A DNA stretch of 64,000 nt, from the NCBI GenBank assembly GCA_003165595.1, contig PLWQ01000012.1, positions 333,542 through 397,541 on the forward strand. Reading direction: 5' to 3'. The translations under genes and the position numbers were made by a program. Shown in pieces: positions 7,343 to 15,361 of the stretch. The notes under the pieces are model-generated. The model was not told the DNA's origin and did not search any database. It was given only the letters and a program-made list of their open reading frames with translations. How positions within the stretch are numbered: position 1 is the first letter of the stretch; each line of letters starts with the position of its first letter. Origin of the DNA: Fibrobacterota bacterium. GTDB lineage: Bacteria; Fibrobacterota; Chitinivibrionia; Chitinivibrionales; FEN-1185.

Positions 7343-7906
7343 TCATGCCATGGCCATCTCGGCCTGCCAATAGTCGTGAACAGTGCAGAATTCAACCATC
7401 CGTACTTTCGATCCCACTGCATTGGTATAGTAACTCACCGCAGGATACTGCTTGAGGTTGGGGAAAAAACGGGTGACAAACTTGTCATCAATGTAGAAAT
7501 CGATGAACTTGATATGGTGCGCCTCTTCCATGGGGTGCATGTGCTTCCCCACCCGGACGCTTACCTCTTTGCAGGCAATTTCCGGGACCAGGCCGGATTC
7601 CTTCTTGATTGAAATGACCGGGTCGTGGCTGGGACTTACCTCGGGGAATTTCTTCATGGCGTCGGCGAACAACGTATTCTTCTCGGTAAACTTTTCCTTG
7701 GGGGCGTGGCATATCGGACAGTTCTCCGGCGCTGCACCGAATTCCACGTGCCCGCACACGCCACACACGTAGATATCCGGCATCGCCATTTTCATCTCGC
7801 TTTTCGCCGAGACTTTAAACATCGGGCCTGCCGCCATGACCGTTGCGGCCACAGCCGCAGCACTCAAAAACTCCCTGCGGCTCACACAATTCTTTTCCTG
7901 GTCCAT
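7343..7906 (-). CDS. Tat-exported rubredoxin/superoxide reductase fusion
   Basis: Predicted 187 residues, started by AAAGGAGGGATC-ATG. Residues 9-30 are a twin-arginine signal (SRREFL then an alanine-rich core). A rubredoxin-like site uses Cys48, Cys51, Cys63 and Cys66 (VCGVCG, NCPICH). The C-terminal domain has the superoxide reductase centre: His94, HMHPMEEAHH (122-131) and FCTVHDYW with Cys174 and His177. This suggests periplasmic superoxide reduction with a built-in electron-transfer iron site. The Glu-Lys pair usual before the first His ligand appears as Pro-Ser (SPSHDPV), so catalysis may differ. A -24/-12 promoter lies 90 bases upstream. Confidence 0.92.
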   Translation of the reverse strand: MDQEKNCVSRREFLSAAAVAATVMAAGPMFKVSAKSEMKMAMPDIYVCGVCGHVEFGAAPENCPICHAPKEKFTEKNTLFADAMKKFPEVSPSHDPVISIKKESGLVPEIACKEVSVRVGKHMHPMEEAHHIKFIDFYIDDKFVTRFFPNLKQYPAVSYYTNAVGSKVRMVEFCTVHDYWQAEMAMA

Positions 7907-7996
7907 GATCCCTCCTTTGGGGTTGTGAAGAGGACTGACGGATAGTGCTGATTAATTGGAAACGGGGCACGACAGAACGCTGCGCCCGATAATAAG

Positions 7997-8012
7997 GGCA
8001 ATTCTTGTGCCA
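7997..8012 (-). promoter_or_regulatory. Sigma-54 type promoter match before the superoxide reductase gene
   Basis: Minus-strand TGGCACAAGAATTGCC matches the consensus at 15 of 16 positions, with a perfect -24 element. It sits about 90 bases before the start at 7906. Confidence 0.7.
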
Positions 8013-8295
8013 TGCATGAATTCACGGCACACTTCCTGCCGGCCCACCCGCGACAGCACGAGGAGGCCGGAAATGATGTTGAACGGTCCTATTGACTTGG
8101 CGGTAATTGCTGGAGTGTCAAAGACAACAAGCTGTTTTTCTTGTGAGGAAATAACCGGACCTTGGTTTCCCGTTTCTGCAAATTCCTTTTTCCGAATTCT
8201 AAGAACTATCAGGACCGCTATGGGGTGTGTTCGGAGTCCAACAACCAAACCTTCAGTGGATCTTTTGGCGCAGGGTTCTCCTGTTGGTTCCCGAT

Positions 8296-8311
8296 TGGCA
8301 CAGTTATTGCA
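8296..8311 (+). promoter_or_regulatory. Sigma-54 type promoter match before bacterioferritin
   Basis: TGGCACAGTTATTGCA fits TGGCACRN4TTGCW at all 16 positions. It directs transcription toward bfr at 8471 with a leader of about 150 bases. It is the strongest such site in the window. Confidence 0.75.
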
Positions 8312-8470
8312 AAATCTGAAACTCACATTCTCCTGTTTGAGTCCATGGGCAACAGGGTGGCAATAGTCATGGTGTTGACGCTACAAAGTGAACGTGGCGA
8401 AGGTTAGAAATTTCTTTTTTGTCCCAAAAACAACTGCAAACGCTCACACTGTCACAACAAGGAGGTCGCA

Positions 8471-8941
8471 ATGAAAGGAAATGTCAAGCTTATCGAAGTC
8501 CTTAATTCGCTGTTGGCCGACGAACTCACCGCCGTCAACCAGTATATGGTGCATGCGGAGATTTCCGAACAATGGGGATATGCCCGGCTCCACGGCCATT
8601 TTCAAAAGCGCGCCATTGACGAAATGAAGCATGCCGAAAAGCTTATCGGCCGCGTCATTTTTCTGGAAGGCAGGCCCGTGGTTTCCGAATACCGGAAAAT
8701 CAACATCGGCGCGGAGGTTCCGGAGCAGCTCGAAAACGACCACAAGTCCGAGGCGACGGCCATAAAGGCATATAACGACGCCATAAAGTTCGCCGGCGAC
8801 GTGGCGGATTTCGCCACGCGGGAGGTGCTCGAATCAATTCTGAAGGACGAAGACCACCACATCGACGGCATCGAAGAGCTGCAGGACCAGATCAAACAAA
8901 TCGGGTTGCCGATTTTCTTGTCGTCACAAATAAAGGAATAG
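8471..8941 (+). CDS. bfr: Bacterioferritin
   Basis: A 156-residue iron-storage and ferroxidase subunit; AAGGAGG precedes the ATG. The dinuclear iron ligands known from E. coli Bfr are all present in register: Glu18, Glu51, His54, Glu94, Glu127 and His130. The inter-subunit haem ligand Met52 (DEMKHAE) is also present, so this is a true haem bacterioferritin and not a Dps. It oxidises ferrous iron with oxygen or peroxide and stores ferric mineral in a 24-subunit shell. The perfect -24/-12 site upstream suggests induction by an NtrC-type activator along with the neighbouring superoxide reductase. Confidence 0.97.
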   Translation: MKGNVKLIEVLNSLLADELTAVNQYMVHAEISEQWGYARLHGHFQKRAIDEMKHAEKLIGRVIFLEGRPVVSEYRKINIGAEVPEQLENDHKSEATAIKAYNDAIKFAGDVADFATREVLESILKDEDHHIDGIEELQDQIKQIGLPIFLSSQIKE

Positions 8942-8979
8942 GGTTTGATGTCGCTTCACCGGCCTTGTCTGTTCGTCTG

Positions 8980-9453
8980 CTATGAAAAGAACACGCCCTT
9001 TCTCTCCGGCCGGAGCTCTCTGATCACCTGCGCAGGAGACGCGCCGGCCAATCTATTTTCGAGATCCGGATAATGAAGAACAAACATCTTTATCTTCTTT
9101 GCCTCGTCCGGAGAAAAAGCCGATTTCAATTTGCCTTTGATCTTGTCGACAACCGAAGCACTGTCGCCCTTGCGCACGTCGGTGCAAAGCACGCCGATCA
9201 GCGAATCTTTTCGGTACCATCCCTTTACATCAATGTCGCGCGTTGACGAATTGAGAGCATGGGATAGACTGTCAAGGAGGATTTCCTGCGGCCTGCCGCT
9301 GTCCCGCAGCAGTGGACCGACATCCAGAAATACCAGGAGAAAGGACCTCCCCGATCGCTCGGTTTTTTTTCTTTCAAGAATAATCATTCGCTGAAAGAAC
9401 TCTTCGGAGTTCAAAATGTTCGACTCGATTAAGCTGTCTGCGACTGAATTCAT
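8980..9453 (-). CDS. Degenerate GGDEF-like domain protein, paralogue 2
   Basis: A 157-residue protein starting MNSVADSL after AAAGGAGCGG. It has the same length and layout as 5913-6386: ILERKKTERSGRSF, FLLVFLDVGPLL, ALNSSTRDIDVKGWY and a SLIGVLCTD strand. The GGDEF catalytic signature is missing. Two such genes bracketing an oxygen-stress cluster, both behind -24/-12 promoters, suggests a regulatory or structural role in the same response; the function is unknown. Its end faces bfr, only 38 bases away. Confidence 0.78.
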   Translation of the reverse strand: MNSVADSLIESNILNSEEFFQRMIILERKKTERSGRSFLLVFLDVGPLLRDSGRPQEILLDSLSHALNSSTRDIDVKGWYRKDSLIGVLCTDVRKGDSASVVDKIKGKLKSAFSPDEAKKIKMFVLHYPDLENRLAGASPAQVIRELRPERKGVFFS

Positions 9454-9534
9454 TGGATCCGCTCCTTTCCGGTAAACCCCTACCTCCGCGTTTCCAAACG
9501 ATACCGCGGACTCTCCATCATGCCAGAGTGAAAG

Positions 9535-9550
9535 TGCAAAAAGTGAGCCA
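9535..9550 (-). promoter_or_regulatory. Sigma-54 type promoter match before GGDEF-like gene 2
   Basis: Minus-strand TGGCTCACTTTTTGCA matches the consensus at 15 of 16 positions and lies 82 bases upstream of the start at 9453. Confidence 0.65.
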
Positions 9551-9736
9551 ACGGCACACAGCCACGGCCACAGGTCGTGGTCCACGTCGGAAAGGGCAAA
9601 AGACATTAAGAAACGCAAGCGCCTTTGCCAACAAGAAAAAAGGTCCCTTGCCGCTTCGGGCAAAAGACCAATCCTGCATGTCCAGGCAAAAAGACCAAAG
9701 TAACTCTCCGGAGTTACACGCGCGCCGCCACGCCCA

Positions 9737-10009
9737 TCACTTCTTCTTGCGTTTGCCTATCAGACGGTAGGTCTGAGAAAGCGAAAGCCCGAATTTCTTC
9801 GCAATCTCGCTCCCCGTCTTCCCGGTCTTGTACAGCGCCGACATCTTCTTGTTCCGGTCCGGATTGAGCTCCCATCGAGAGTCTATGCCGTATTTCTTTC
9901 TCCATTGATGCACCGCTTGACGGGTGATACCGAGCTTCTTGCCGATTGCCTCGTCGGTTTCAAGCTTCTTCTGCAACTTGAGCAGCTCGACTTTGGTGAT
10001 TCTGGCCAT
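9737..10009 (-). CDS. Small DNA-binding protein with two helix-turn-helix motifs
   Basis: A 90-residue basic protein with a GGAGG ribosome site. Two helix-turn-helix units are visible: EAIGKKLGITRQAVHQWRKK and SEIAKKFGLSLSQTYRLI. The second resembles the resolvase/Hin-type helix-turn-helix and the first a Cro/YdaS-like unit. It ends in a Lys/Arg tail. It lies just upstream of the tRNA-Ser where the island begins, but outside the att repeats. Its target is unknown. Confidence 0.8.
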   Translation of the reverse strand: MARITKVELLKLQKKLETDEAIGKKLGITRQAVHQWRKKYGIDSRWELNPDRNKKMSALYKTGKTGSEIAKKFGLSLSQTYRLIGKRKKK

Positions 10010-10438
10010 TCAAACACCTCCGTTGATTGTGAAGTTTCACCAGGTGGCATTGAAGGATCTCGCAGCGGACCTTCGGGAACCGCGATTACAACCGGAGGTA
10101 CGCCCCGGTGAGCAGCCTGCAATGCGCTCGCTGTGGTATTCAAAATACAAAAAGGAAAGGCTCGTGTCATAATTTACACGCAGGCGATAGGACGGCTTCC
10201 GCCGCCAATCCGCCACCCGCAGGCAAGGCGGGCTTGGCAGAAATCGGGTAGCGTGACACGGCAGCACGCCCGAAAAATCTTCACCTTTGTTTACATCAGC
10301 GGTGGTACAAGCTATTTTTGTACTCGATCTTTTTGCACGATGCAGCCTATTTCCGGAAAGAAAACGGCGGTGGCGCGTGTCGGACAATGTCGGCAGCCCC
10401 ACCCTTGCACGCATGGAATACGAAATGCCGGACTATAT
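10010..10438. other. Intergenic region before tRNA-Ser
   Basis: About 430 bases with no supported gene. Overlapping ORFs in several frames lack ribosome sites or recognisable motifs. It must hold the promoters for tRNA-Ser and for the helix-turn-helix gene, but I see no clear consensus match. Confidence 0.4.
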
Positions 10439-10526
10439 GGAGAGGTGACCGAGCGGCCGAAGGTGCACGCCTGGAAAGCGTGTGTGCAGCAATGCACCCT
10501 GGGTTCGAATCCCAGCCTCTCCGCCA
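10439..10526 (+). tRNA. tRNA-Ser (anticodon GGA), CCA encoded
   Basis: An 88-base tRNA with a long variable arm typical of serine. The acceptor stem GGAGAGG pairs with CCTCTCC, the T-loop is GGTTCGAATCCC, and the anticodon loop CTGGAAA gives GGA. The CCA end is encoded. Its last 20 bases form the left copy of the direct repeat bounding the proposed island. Confidence 0.97.
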
Positions 10527-10527
10527 C
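10507..10527 (+). repeat. Putative attachment-site repeat, left copy (tRNA-Ser 3' end)
   Basis: 21 bases of the tRNA-Ser 3' end plus one flanking base recur exactly at 26368-26388 in the same orientation. A tRNA 3'-end duplication is the usual mark left by tyrosine-integrase elements. Confidence 0.7.
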
Positions 10528-10534
10528 TGTGCGG

Positions 10535-10572
10535 AAGGGGTTTCTTGCCAAATAGGCAAGGAACCCTTTTTT
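10535..10572 (+). terminator. Intrinsic terminator after tRNA-Ser
   Basis: A long stem (AAGGGGTTTCTTGCC pairing with GGCAAGGAACCCTT, loop AAATA) followed by a T run. Confidence 0.85.
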
Positions 10573-10834
10573 GTTTGATGGGGCCTTTCACTCCTCCGGC
10601 GGACACGTCTACAAGTCTTCGCCACAGCCCCGTTGATCCGAACAATTTTCCGTGGATCTTCTACCGGGTATCGGGGCCGATGGGCCGGCATTTTCTGGTA
10701 AGCGAGAATGATTTTGTTTCGGCGTGCGATTGTTCTATTTTCTTTGTCCGGTTTTCAAAAGCTTAATGAATTGAAGATATGCCTCGATTATTGCGAAATC
10801 CAGCAGGATAGCGTGTCTTGGACAAGGTAAGCCT

Positions 10835-11872
10835 ATGAACATTTTGTCTCAAATAAACATGACGTTTGTCGAAATAGCAAGCATTTGTCTATTCATTTGT
10901 TTCCCTGTCTTTTCCTCTAATAAACTCAATCCGGCAGTAAACCACCCTTTTGAACCGAACATCCTTTCATCCAAAAACTACAGTGAAATCTTTACCTTGA
11001 CCGCCGTCTATGATGACCAAACGTTCATCCAGACACAGATGATCATTACAAATATCGGGCTCGGCGACAACAACGCTGCTTGCGAAATGCTCGTATTGCA
11101 TCCGGGAACAACATCGTACAGAACAAGCAAGAGATTTCAAAAGCCCTGCTGGAAGTATTCAGAAGTTCCTTTCCCGACTCTGGCAATCGGCACATGCCTT
11201 TTGGCCCAGCAGGGAGAATTAACGAAATGTGTCGTGGCAATCGACAGTTCCATGGAGGAAATTTCCGTTGACCGGTCACCAAAGACCATAAAACTTCTAG
11301 ACACAATCTTTGACAGTAGTACTTCGAAGAAATTCTACACCAATGAAGTGCTTATCCCTTGGACAAAACTTCGAACAACCCTACGGATTCCCGGATGTTC
11401 CAAGAAGCAGTTGACGGGATATGGCATGCTGGAACATTCACGAACTACCGGATATCCAAAGGATTTTTCTCACAGCTATATTTCGTTCTACGGAAGCCAG
11501 GCAGGAAATCAGTTCGTAGCAAATTTGCACTTTCCCAATAACTCTGAATCAGGCGCTGTCGGATGGATCTGGGATGGTCGGGATCATTTGCCCACACCTG
11601 TTGAGGGTGCACAAATGCTGGAGAATGCGCCTGCTTTCTCTTCAAAGGATCACTGCCTCCCTCATATTTTCAAACCGCACTCTTCATTTTCTATTTCTGG
11701 AAGACAAGGCCTGTTCCGGCTTACCTTCATGGACGAATTGGGACCTATTCTCGGCAATATCGTCAGAGTTTTCGCCGGAAACCAGGTAACCTCTTTTTTT
11801 ACGGCCTTGGCACAGGTTGCCCCCGGCCAGCCACCCATTGAAGGAATTCTGGTAATTACCGATTTCAAGTAG
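10835..11872 (+). CDS. Secreted protein, possibly lipocalin-like (CrtC/Svf1-type)
   Basis: A 345-residue protein with a hydrophobic N-terminus (IASICLFICFPVFSS), likely a signal peptide or anchor; AAGG lies just before the start. The region SEIFTLTAVYDDQTFIQTQ, followed by TNIGLGD, and the later GYGMLEHSRTTGYP motif recall the double-lipocalin fold of hydroxyneurosporene-synthase/Svf1-like proteins, which bind or convert hydrophobic ligands. The assignment is by motif shape only. It is the first gene inside the island and converges on the patatin gene. A hydrophobic-ligand role would fit the lipid enzymes beside it. Confidence 0.6.
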   Translation: MNILSQINMTFVEIASICLFICFPVFSSNKLNPAVNHPFEPNILSSKNYSEIFTLTAVYDDQTFIQTQMIITNIGLGDNNAACEMLVLHPGTTSYRTSKRFQKPCWKYSEVPFPTLAIGTCLLAQQGELTKCVVAIDSSMEEISVDRSPKTIKLLDTIFDSSTSKKFYTNEVLIPWTKLRTTLRIPGCSKKQLTGYGMLEHSRTTGYPKDFSHSYISFYGSQAGNQFVANLHFPNNSESGAVGWIWDGRDHLPTPVEGAQMLENAPAFSSKDHCLPHIFKPHSSFSISGRQGLFRLTFMDELGPILGNIVRVFAGNQVTSFFTALAQVAPGQPPIEGILVITDFK

Positions 11873-11987
11873 AGATTCATTCTCTTCTTTTTAACTCCTT
11901 TGCCAAAGCCATCACTCCGTGACGCCCTGTTGAGTTCTACAATTCCCATGAATATAATTTATTAGGCCTCGTTTTTCCGGGCTTCTC

Positions 11988-14441
11988 CTACCACATAAGT
12001 CCGACTTGAAGATTGATTCTCGTCCAGTCCCAGTCCGATGATGTTCTTGATTCAAAATCGTACAATTTCTGTCCGCCCCATGAGGTTCGTACATATATCA
12101 ACTCCAACAAGCTCATTTGAAAAACCACTGGTTCCATGCCGAAGGTCCAGCTTGTAGCCAGATGCGAATCAACGCTATTTAGCATCCAATCTTTTCCTCC
12201 ATTGAGGAAGCCTCCAATGCTTGATTGGAAAACCGCGTTTGCGTAGGTTGTGCACAGGAATCCACAATGTAACGAAATTGGAGGGTACCATTGGCCCAAG
12301 GCCGCATTTTGTGCACCAATATTGGCCTTCGATCCCTTTCCAACAGAAAGGCATACGTCGCCGACTAATTTTGGCCAAGCCATGGAGTGACTTGCGCCCA
12401 ATGTCAACCCATCTGTTCCCGCTCCGAAATGCCAATATGAGGTTCGGGGAACGTAGTAGAAGAAGTTCGATATCGGCCTTGCAAGCAATGAATACCGCCT
12501 TTCGATCCAGGCATCCTGATGACTCGCAAGGGAATCAATGAGACCAGTAAACTTGTCTGCCATGGAAGACTTAGAAGCGTCTATGCTTGCTTTTTGCGGG
12601 CCACAGGCAAACATGTTCTGGTAGGTGTACCGGTAGCGCCCCAATAAATACAACAATGCGTCCAATTCTCCGGAGCCCCCACTTTTCAAGGTCGGCGCAA
12701 TAACGTTTTTACGAAACTCTTTGGGATTGATTGACGCGAGTTTGAAAAAAACCGGGCGGAAATTGGTCATTCTGCGCCATCCGTCTTCTTGTGATTTGTC
12801 CACGTCCCAATGAATTGGATCAATCCGCCTGCACGCCCACCTTGACCATAATCGATCAATGCTGGTTTGCAGCATGATCGCCTCCTGGCTGAGGTCAAAG
12901 GAGTCGGCTGGGTGGTTCTTCTTCATCAGCCGATACATTGTATCGACGGTTCTAGTTATAGGGTTCCATGTTCCTGAATCTGGAACAAACGTGCGGTATT
13001 TTACACAAGAGTCCGCAATCGAAAGAACCGTATCGTAAACCATTTTGATAAGTTTGTAGCGGACGTTCGCCCGTTCTGGTCTCGTTGCCTCCAGATCTGA
13101 CGAAAATTGATAGGATGGCCTGGTACTTTTCAGGCTAGGAACGGCAATATTGGCTAAATACCTTTGAGAATCATACATTCCAAGATAGAAGTCGAATACT
13201 CTGAAAGGCCGTTCGAAAAAACCCAGAAAATTCATCAGGTAGGCGCTCATTGTCGGAGTGTATGAATTTGTCAATTTCAACTTTTGGTCAAATTCGGGGA
13301 ATTTGTCGGATATGATTCGAATTTCCTTCGCTTGCGCCGAACTGGCCAGGTTGCCTAGCACCTTCATGAATGTCGAGGTGATACTGCCATTGTTCTCTGA
13401 CTGAATGGATTTATATTGGGGAAAAGTAACGTTATCTTGACTCAAGTACACGAATAACGTTTTGTTGACAGTGAACGTATCGGTTCTTGATGAAAGGCAC
13501 GGATTCCACCGAATTTCCGAGCTATCAATTGTAAGCCCGTTGCAAATCACGTTCGAAGCTAACCGAAGCGGTGCGTTGTCAAACACCCCACCATCCATAT
13601 ATGTCGGTTTGGAATCATTTCCCGGGACATGATTCTTGCGAAGTGAGATCTGGTCCCACAATGAATTCTGCGTAGTATCCCAATCTAGATTCTTTGTTTC
13701 TCCTGGAACCAATCTCCATTGCCATATCGCTTTGGGCGGGAAGGCACCAGGGAATCCAGAGGAGGCATAGGCAAGATCGCAAACAGCCTTCAAATCATTC
13801 TTGTGCATCTCAGACGAGGAATTGCCGGTGTGGAGCGGGAGTATTGGAACAGGGTAGCCAGCCTTCGGGTCAAGATAATTCCGCAGTTCCCATGCCCCAT
13901 TTCCGATGCGTCTCATCCTAACAAGAAATTTGTCCTCGACATTCGGAATGGTGAACCTGCCACTCACCTTGATCTCTTCGGGCTCCATCCTGGTGGCGGT
14001 TATTCCAAGCACCACATCAACATCTTCACCGGACGGAGGATTCGTTATCTGCGGCAGGAGAACCTTGTCTCTAAGTACGTCGAAGAAGTCTCTCTTGAAT
14101 GCGCCAATTGCGCTACCTCCACCGAGGAGTGTGTCGTACCCAACTGGCACCCATGTTCTATAAAACAGGCTGTTAGTATCAACGCAAAAACTGGTATCAG
14201 CAAGAGAAAGCACCATAACCAGCGCATTAATTGCTCCGGCGGACGCCCCCGTGATAGTGCACACCTTTAAATAATCCCTGTTCTTTCTTATCCAATCATT
14301 GGCAACATATTGGTAGCCTGCCTGATAAGCTCCCAAAGAAACTGCTCCGCTGACGGTCAACGACATTGGGATTCTTTCCAAACCGCAAACATTCAGGAAC
14401 AAAGACAAAATCGCCAGCTTGAAAAAAGGACATCTTCCCAT
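11988..14441 (-). CDS. Patatin-like phospholipase, large, exported
   Basis: An 817-residue protein. After a hydrophobic start (about 8-20) it has the patatin oxyanion loop SGAVSLGAYQAG, nucleophile elbow GASAG with Ser67, the segment ASSGFPGAFPP (about 226-236) and catalytic Asp283 in YMDGG. These make the Ser-Asp dyad of patatin acyl hydrolases. The long C-terminus is not patatin; its last 150 residues are rich in alternating aromatic strands and end in Leu-Met-Trp, which could be an outer-membrane barrel as in PlpD-type patatins (inference). It would release fatty acids or lysophospholipids from membrane lipid. It is first in a minus-strand block only by proximity: the SDR and acyltransferase genes lie upstream. 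Confidence 0.9.
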   Translation of the reverse strand: MGRCPFFKLAILSLFLNVCGLERIPMSLTVSGAVSLGAYQAGYQYVANDWIRKNRDYLKVCTITGASAGAINALVMVLSLADTSFCVDTNSLFYRTWVPVGYDTLLGGGSAIGAFKRDFFDVLRDKVLLPQITNPPSGEDVDVVLGITATRMEPEEIKVSGRFTIPNVEDKFLVRMRRIGNGAWELRNYLDPKAGYPVPILPLHTGNSSSEMHKNDLKAVCDLAYASSGFPGAFPPKAIWQWRLVPGETKNLDWDTTQNSLWDQISLRKNHVPGNDSKPTYMDGGVFDNAPLRLASNVICNGLTIDSSEIRWNPCLSSRTDTFTVNKTLFVYLSQDNVTFPQYKSIQSENNGSITSTFMKVLGNLASSAQAKEIRIISDKFPEFDQKLKLTNSYTPTMSAYLMNFLGFFERPFRVFDFYLGMYDSQRYLANIAVPSLKSTRPSYQFSSDLEATRPERANVRYKLIKMVYDTVLSIADSCVKYRTFVPDSGTWNPITRTVDTMYRLMKKNHPADSFDLSQEAIMLQTSIDRLWSRWACRRIDPIHWDVDKSQEDGWRRMTNFRPVFFKLASINPKEFRKNVIAPTLKSGGSGELDALLYLLGRYRYTYQNMFACGPQKASIDASKSSMADKFTGLIDSLASHQDAWIERRYSLLARPISNFFYYVPRTSYWHFGAGTDGLTLGASHSMAWPKLVGDVCLSVGKGSKANIGAQNAALGQWYPPISLHCGFLCTTYANAVFQSSIGGFLNGGKDWMLNSVDSHLATSWTFGMEPVVFQMSLLELIYVRTSWGGQKLYDFESRTSSDWDWTRINLQVGLMW

Positions 14442-14542
14442 CGTCTTCTCCTTTTCTGATTGTTCACATTTGGTTAGCCTAGAACACTCGAATCGCTACC
14501 CGTGCTCTGTTTGCTGCGGCACCACTTCCGCGCCAATTATCA

Positions 14543-15361
14543 TTATTTTGTTCTCAAAAGCGCCTTGCGGTCCCAAGCCAGATTGGAGGTGATTGCCCAT
14601 GATGCGAAACGAAGTCGGAGCCGCTCCAGCAAGAGTTTGCCCGCATAGCGGTACACATTTCCACGCCACGAAATCGCAGCAACCGGAGTTCTTCCCAATT
14701 TGCGCAAACCCGCATCGACAACTTTTTCTGGCGTCCATGCCCATTGCGCAACGCGCGTTCTGGCTCTAGCTTGGAAATTAGTCTTTGTGGCGCTGGCACA
14801 CATTACGAGGAGGTCTACCTTGCTATCAGCGTACTGCAGCTCCTGCCATATGGCTTCGCCGAGAAACAGCTCAAAGGCCTTTTCGGCCGTGTAGACCGCA
14901 GAAAAGGCAACTGGCGCGAACGCATTGACGGAACACACAAAGATCACCGCTCCCCGATCACGCTCGACCATTCCCTGGAGAAAGTGATGGGTGAGTGTGA
15001 GATACGAGTGCACGGACACTCCCACTCCCTCCCGATACACGGAAAGCGGCGTGTCGAGGAAGCGCCCAAGCGTTCCGAAAGACGCACAGTTTACAAGAAT
15101 GTCAATCTCCCGGGTGCCGACGCACCGCCGAATTTCCTCGAGGTGATTCAGGCTGGATAAATCGCAGGTACAAGGAATAACTTCCGTGGCGTACCTGCGG
15201 GAGAATTCCTCCGCCGTCGCAGTCAATGCCTCCTTTTCATTAGAGACTATGATGCAATTGAGACCGTCCGCGCAGAGGCGTTGCGCCATTGCGCGGCCGA
15301 TGCCGGAGGAGGCGCCGGTCACTAAAGCCCAGGCACCATATCGTTTAAGCGACTGCGACAT
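14543..15361 (-). CDS. Short-chain dehydrogenase/reductase
   Basis: A 272-residue classical SDR starting MSQSLKRYG after AGGAAG. The nucleotide motif is TGASSGIG; the catalytic Ser is in FVCSVNA and the YxxxK motif is YTAEK. NCASFG stands where NNAG is usual. Its start overlaps the end of the acyltransferase gene by 17 bases, so the two are translationally coupled. The C-terminus (RYAGKLLLERLRLR) is basic and amphipathic, common in SDRs acting on acyl or membrane substrates such as 3-ketoacyl reduction. The substrate is inferred to be an acyl chain or acyl conjugate from its neighbours. Confidence 0.93.
   Translation of the reverse strand: MSQSLKRYGAWALVTGASSGIGRAMAQRLCADGLNCIIVSNEKEALTATAEEFSRRYATEVIPCTCDLSSLNHLEEIRRCVGTREIDILVNCASFGTLGRFLDTPLSVYREGVGVSVHSYLTLTHHFLQGMVERDRGAVIFVCSVNAFAPVAFSAVYTAEKAFELFLGEAIWQELQYADSKVDLLVMCASATKTNFQARARTRVAQWAWTPEKVVDAGLRKLGRTPVAAISWRGNVYRYAGKLLLERLRLRFASWAITSNLAWDRKALLRTK

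Larger units (their letters stand above)
7952..8326 (-). pseudogene. Possible UspA-like remnant
   Basis: An open minus-strand frame ends GLLVLSRVGRQEVCREFMHG and then SVLSCPVSN, which resembles the C-terminal part of universal stress proteins (DLLVLG, GR-G, EF-LGS, CPV). The N-terminal half is not family-like, no ribosome site is evident, and a strong -24/-12 match for the next gene lies inside it. I regard it as a probable relic or coincidence. Confidence 0.25.

Noticed and set aside
9454-9736. Lys/Arg-rich ORFs upstream of GGDEF-like gene 2
   Set aside because: Frames are short and inconsistent, and the segment carries the promoter of the minus-strand gene.
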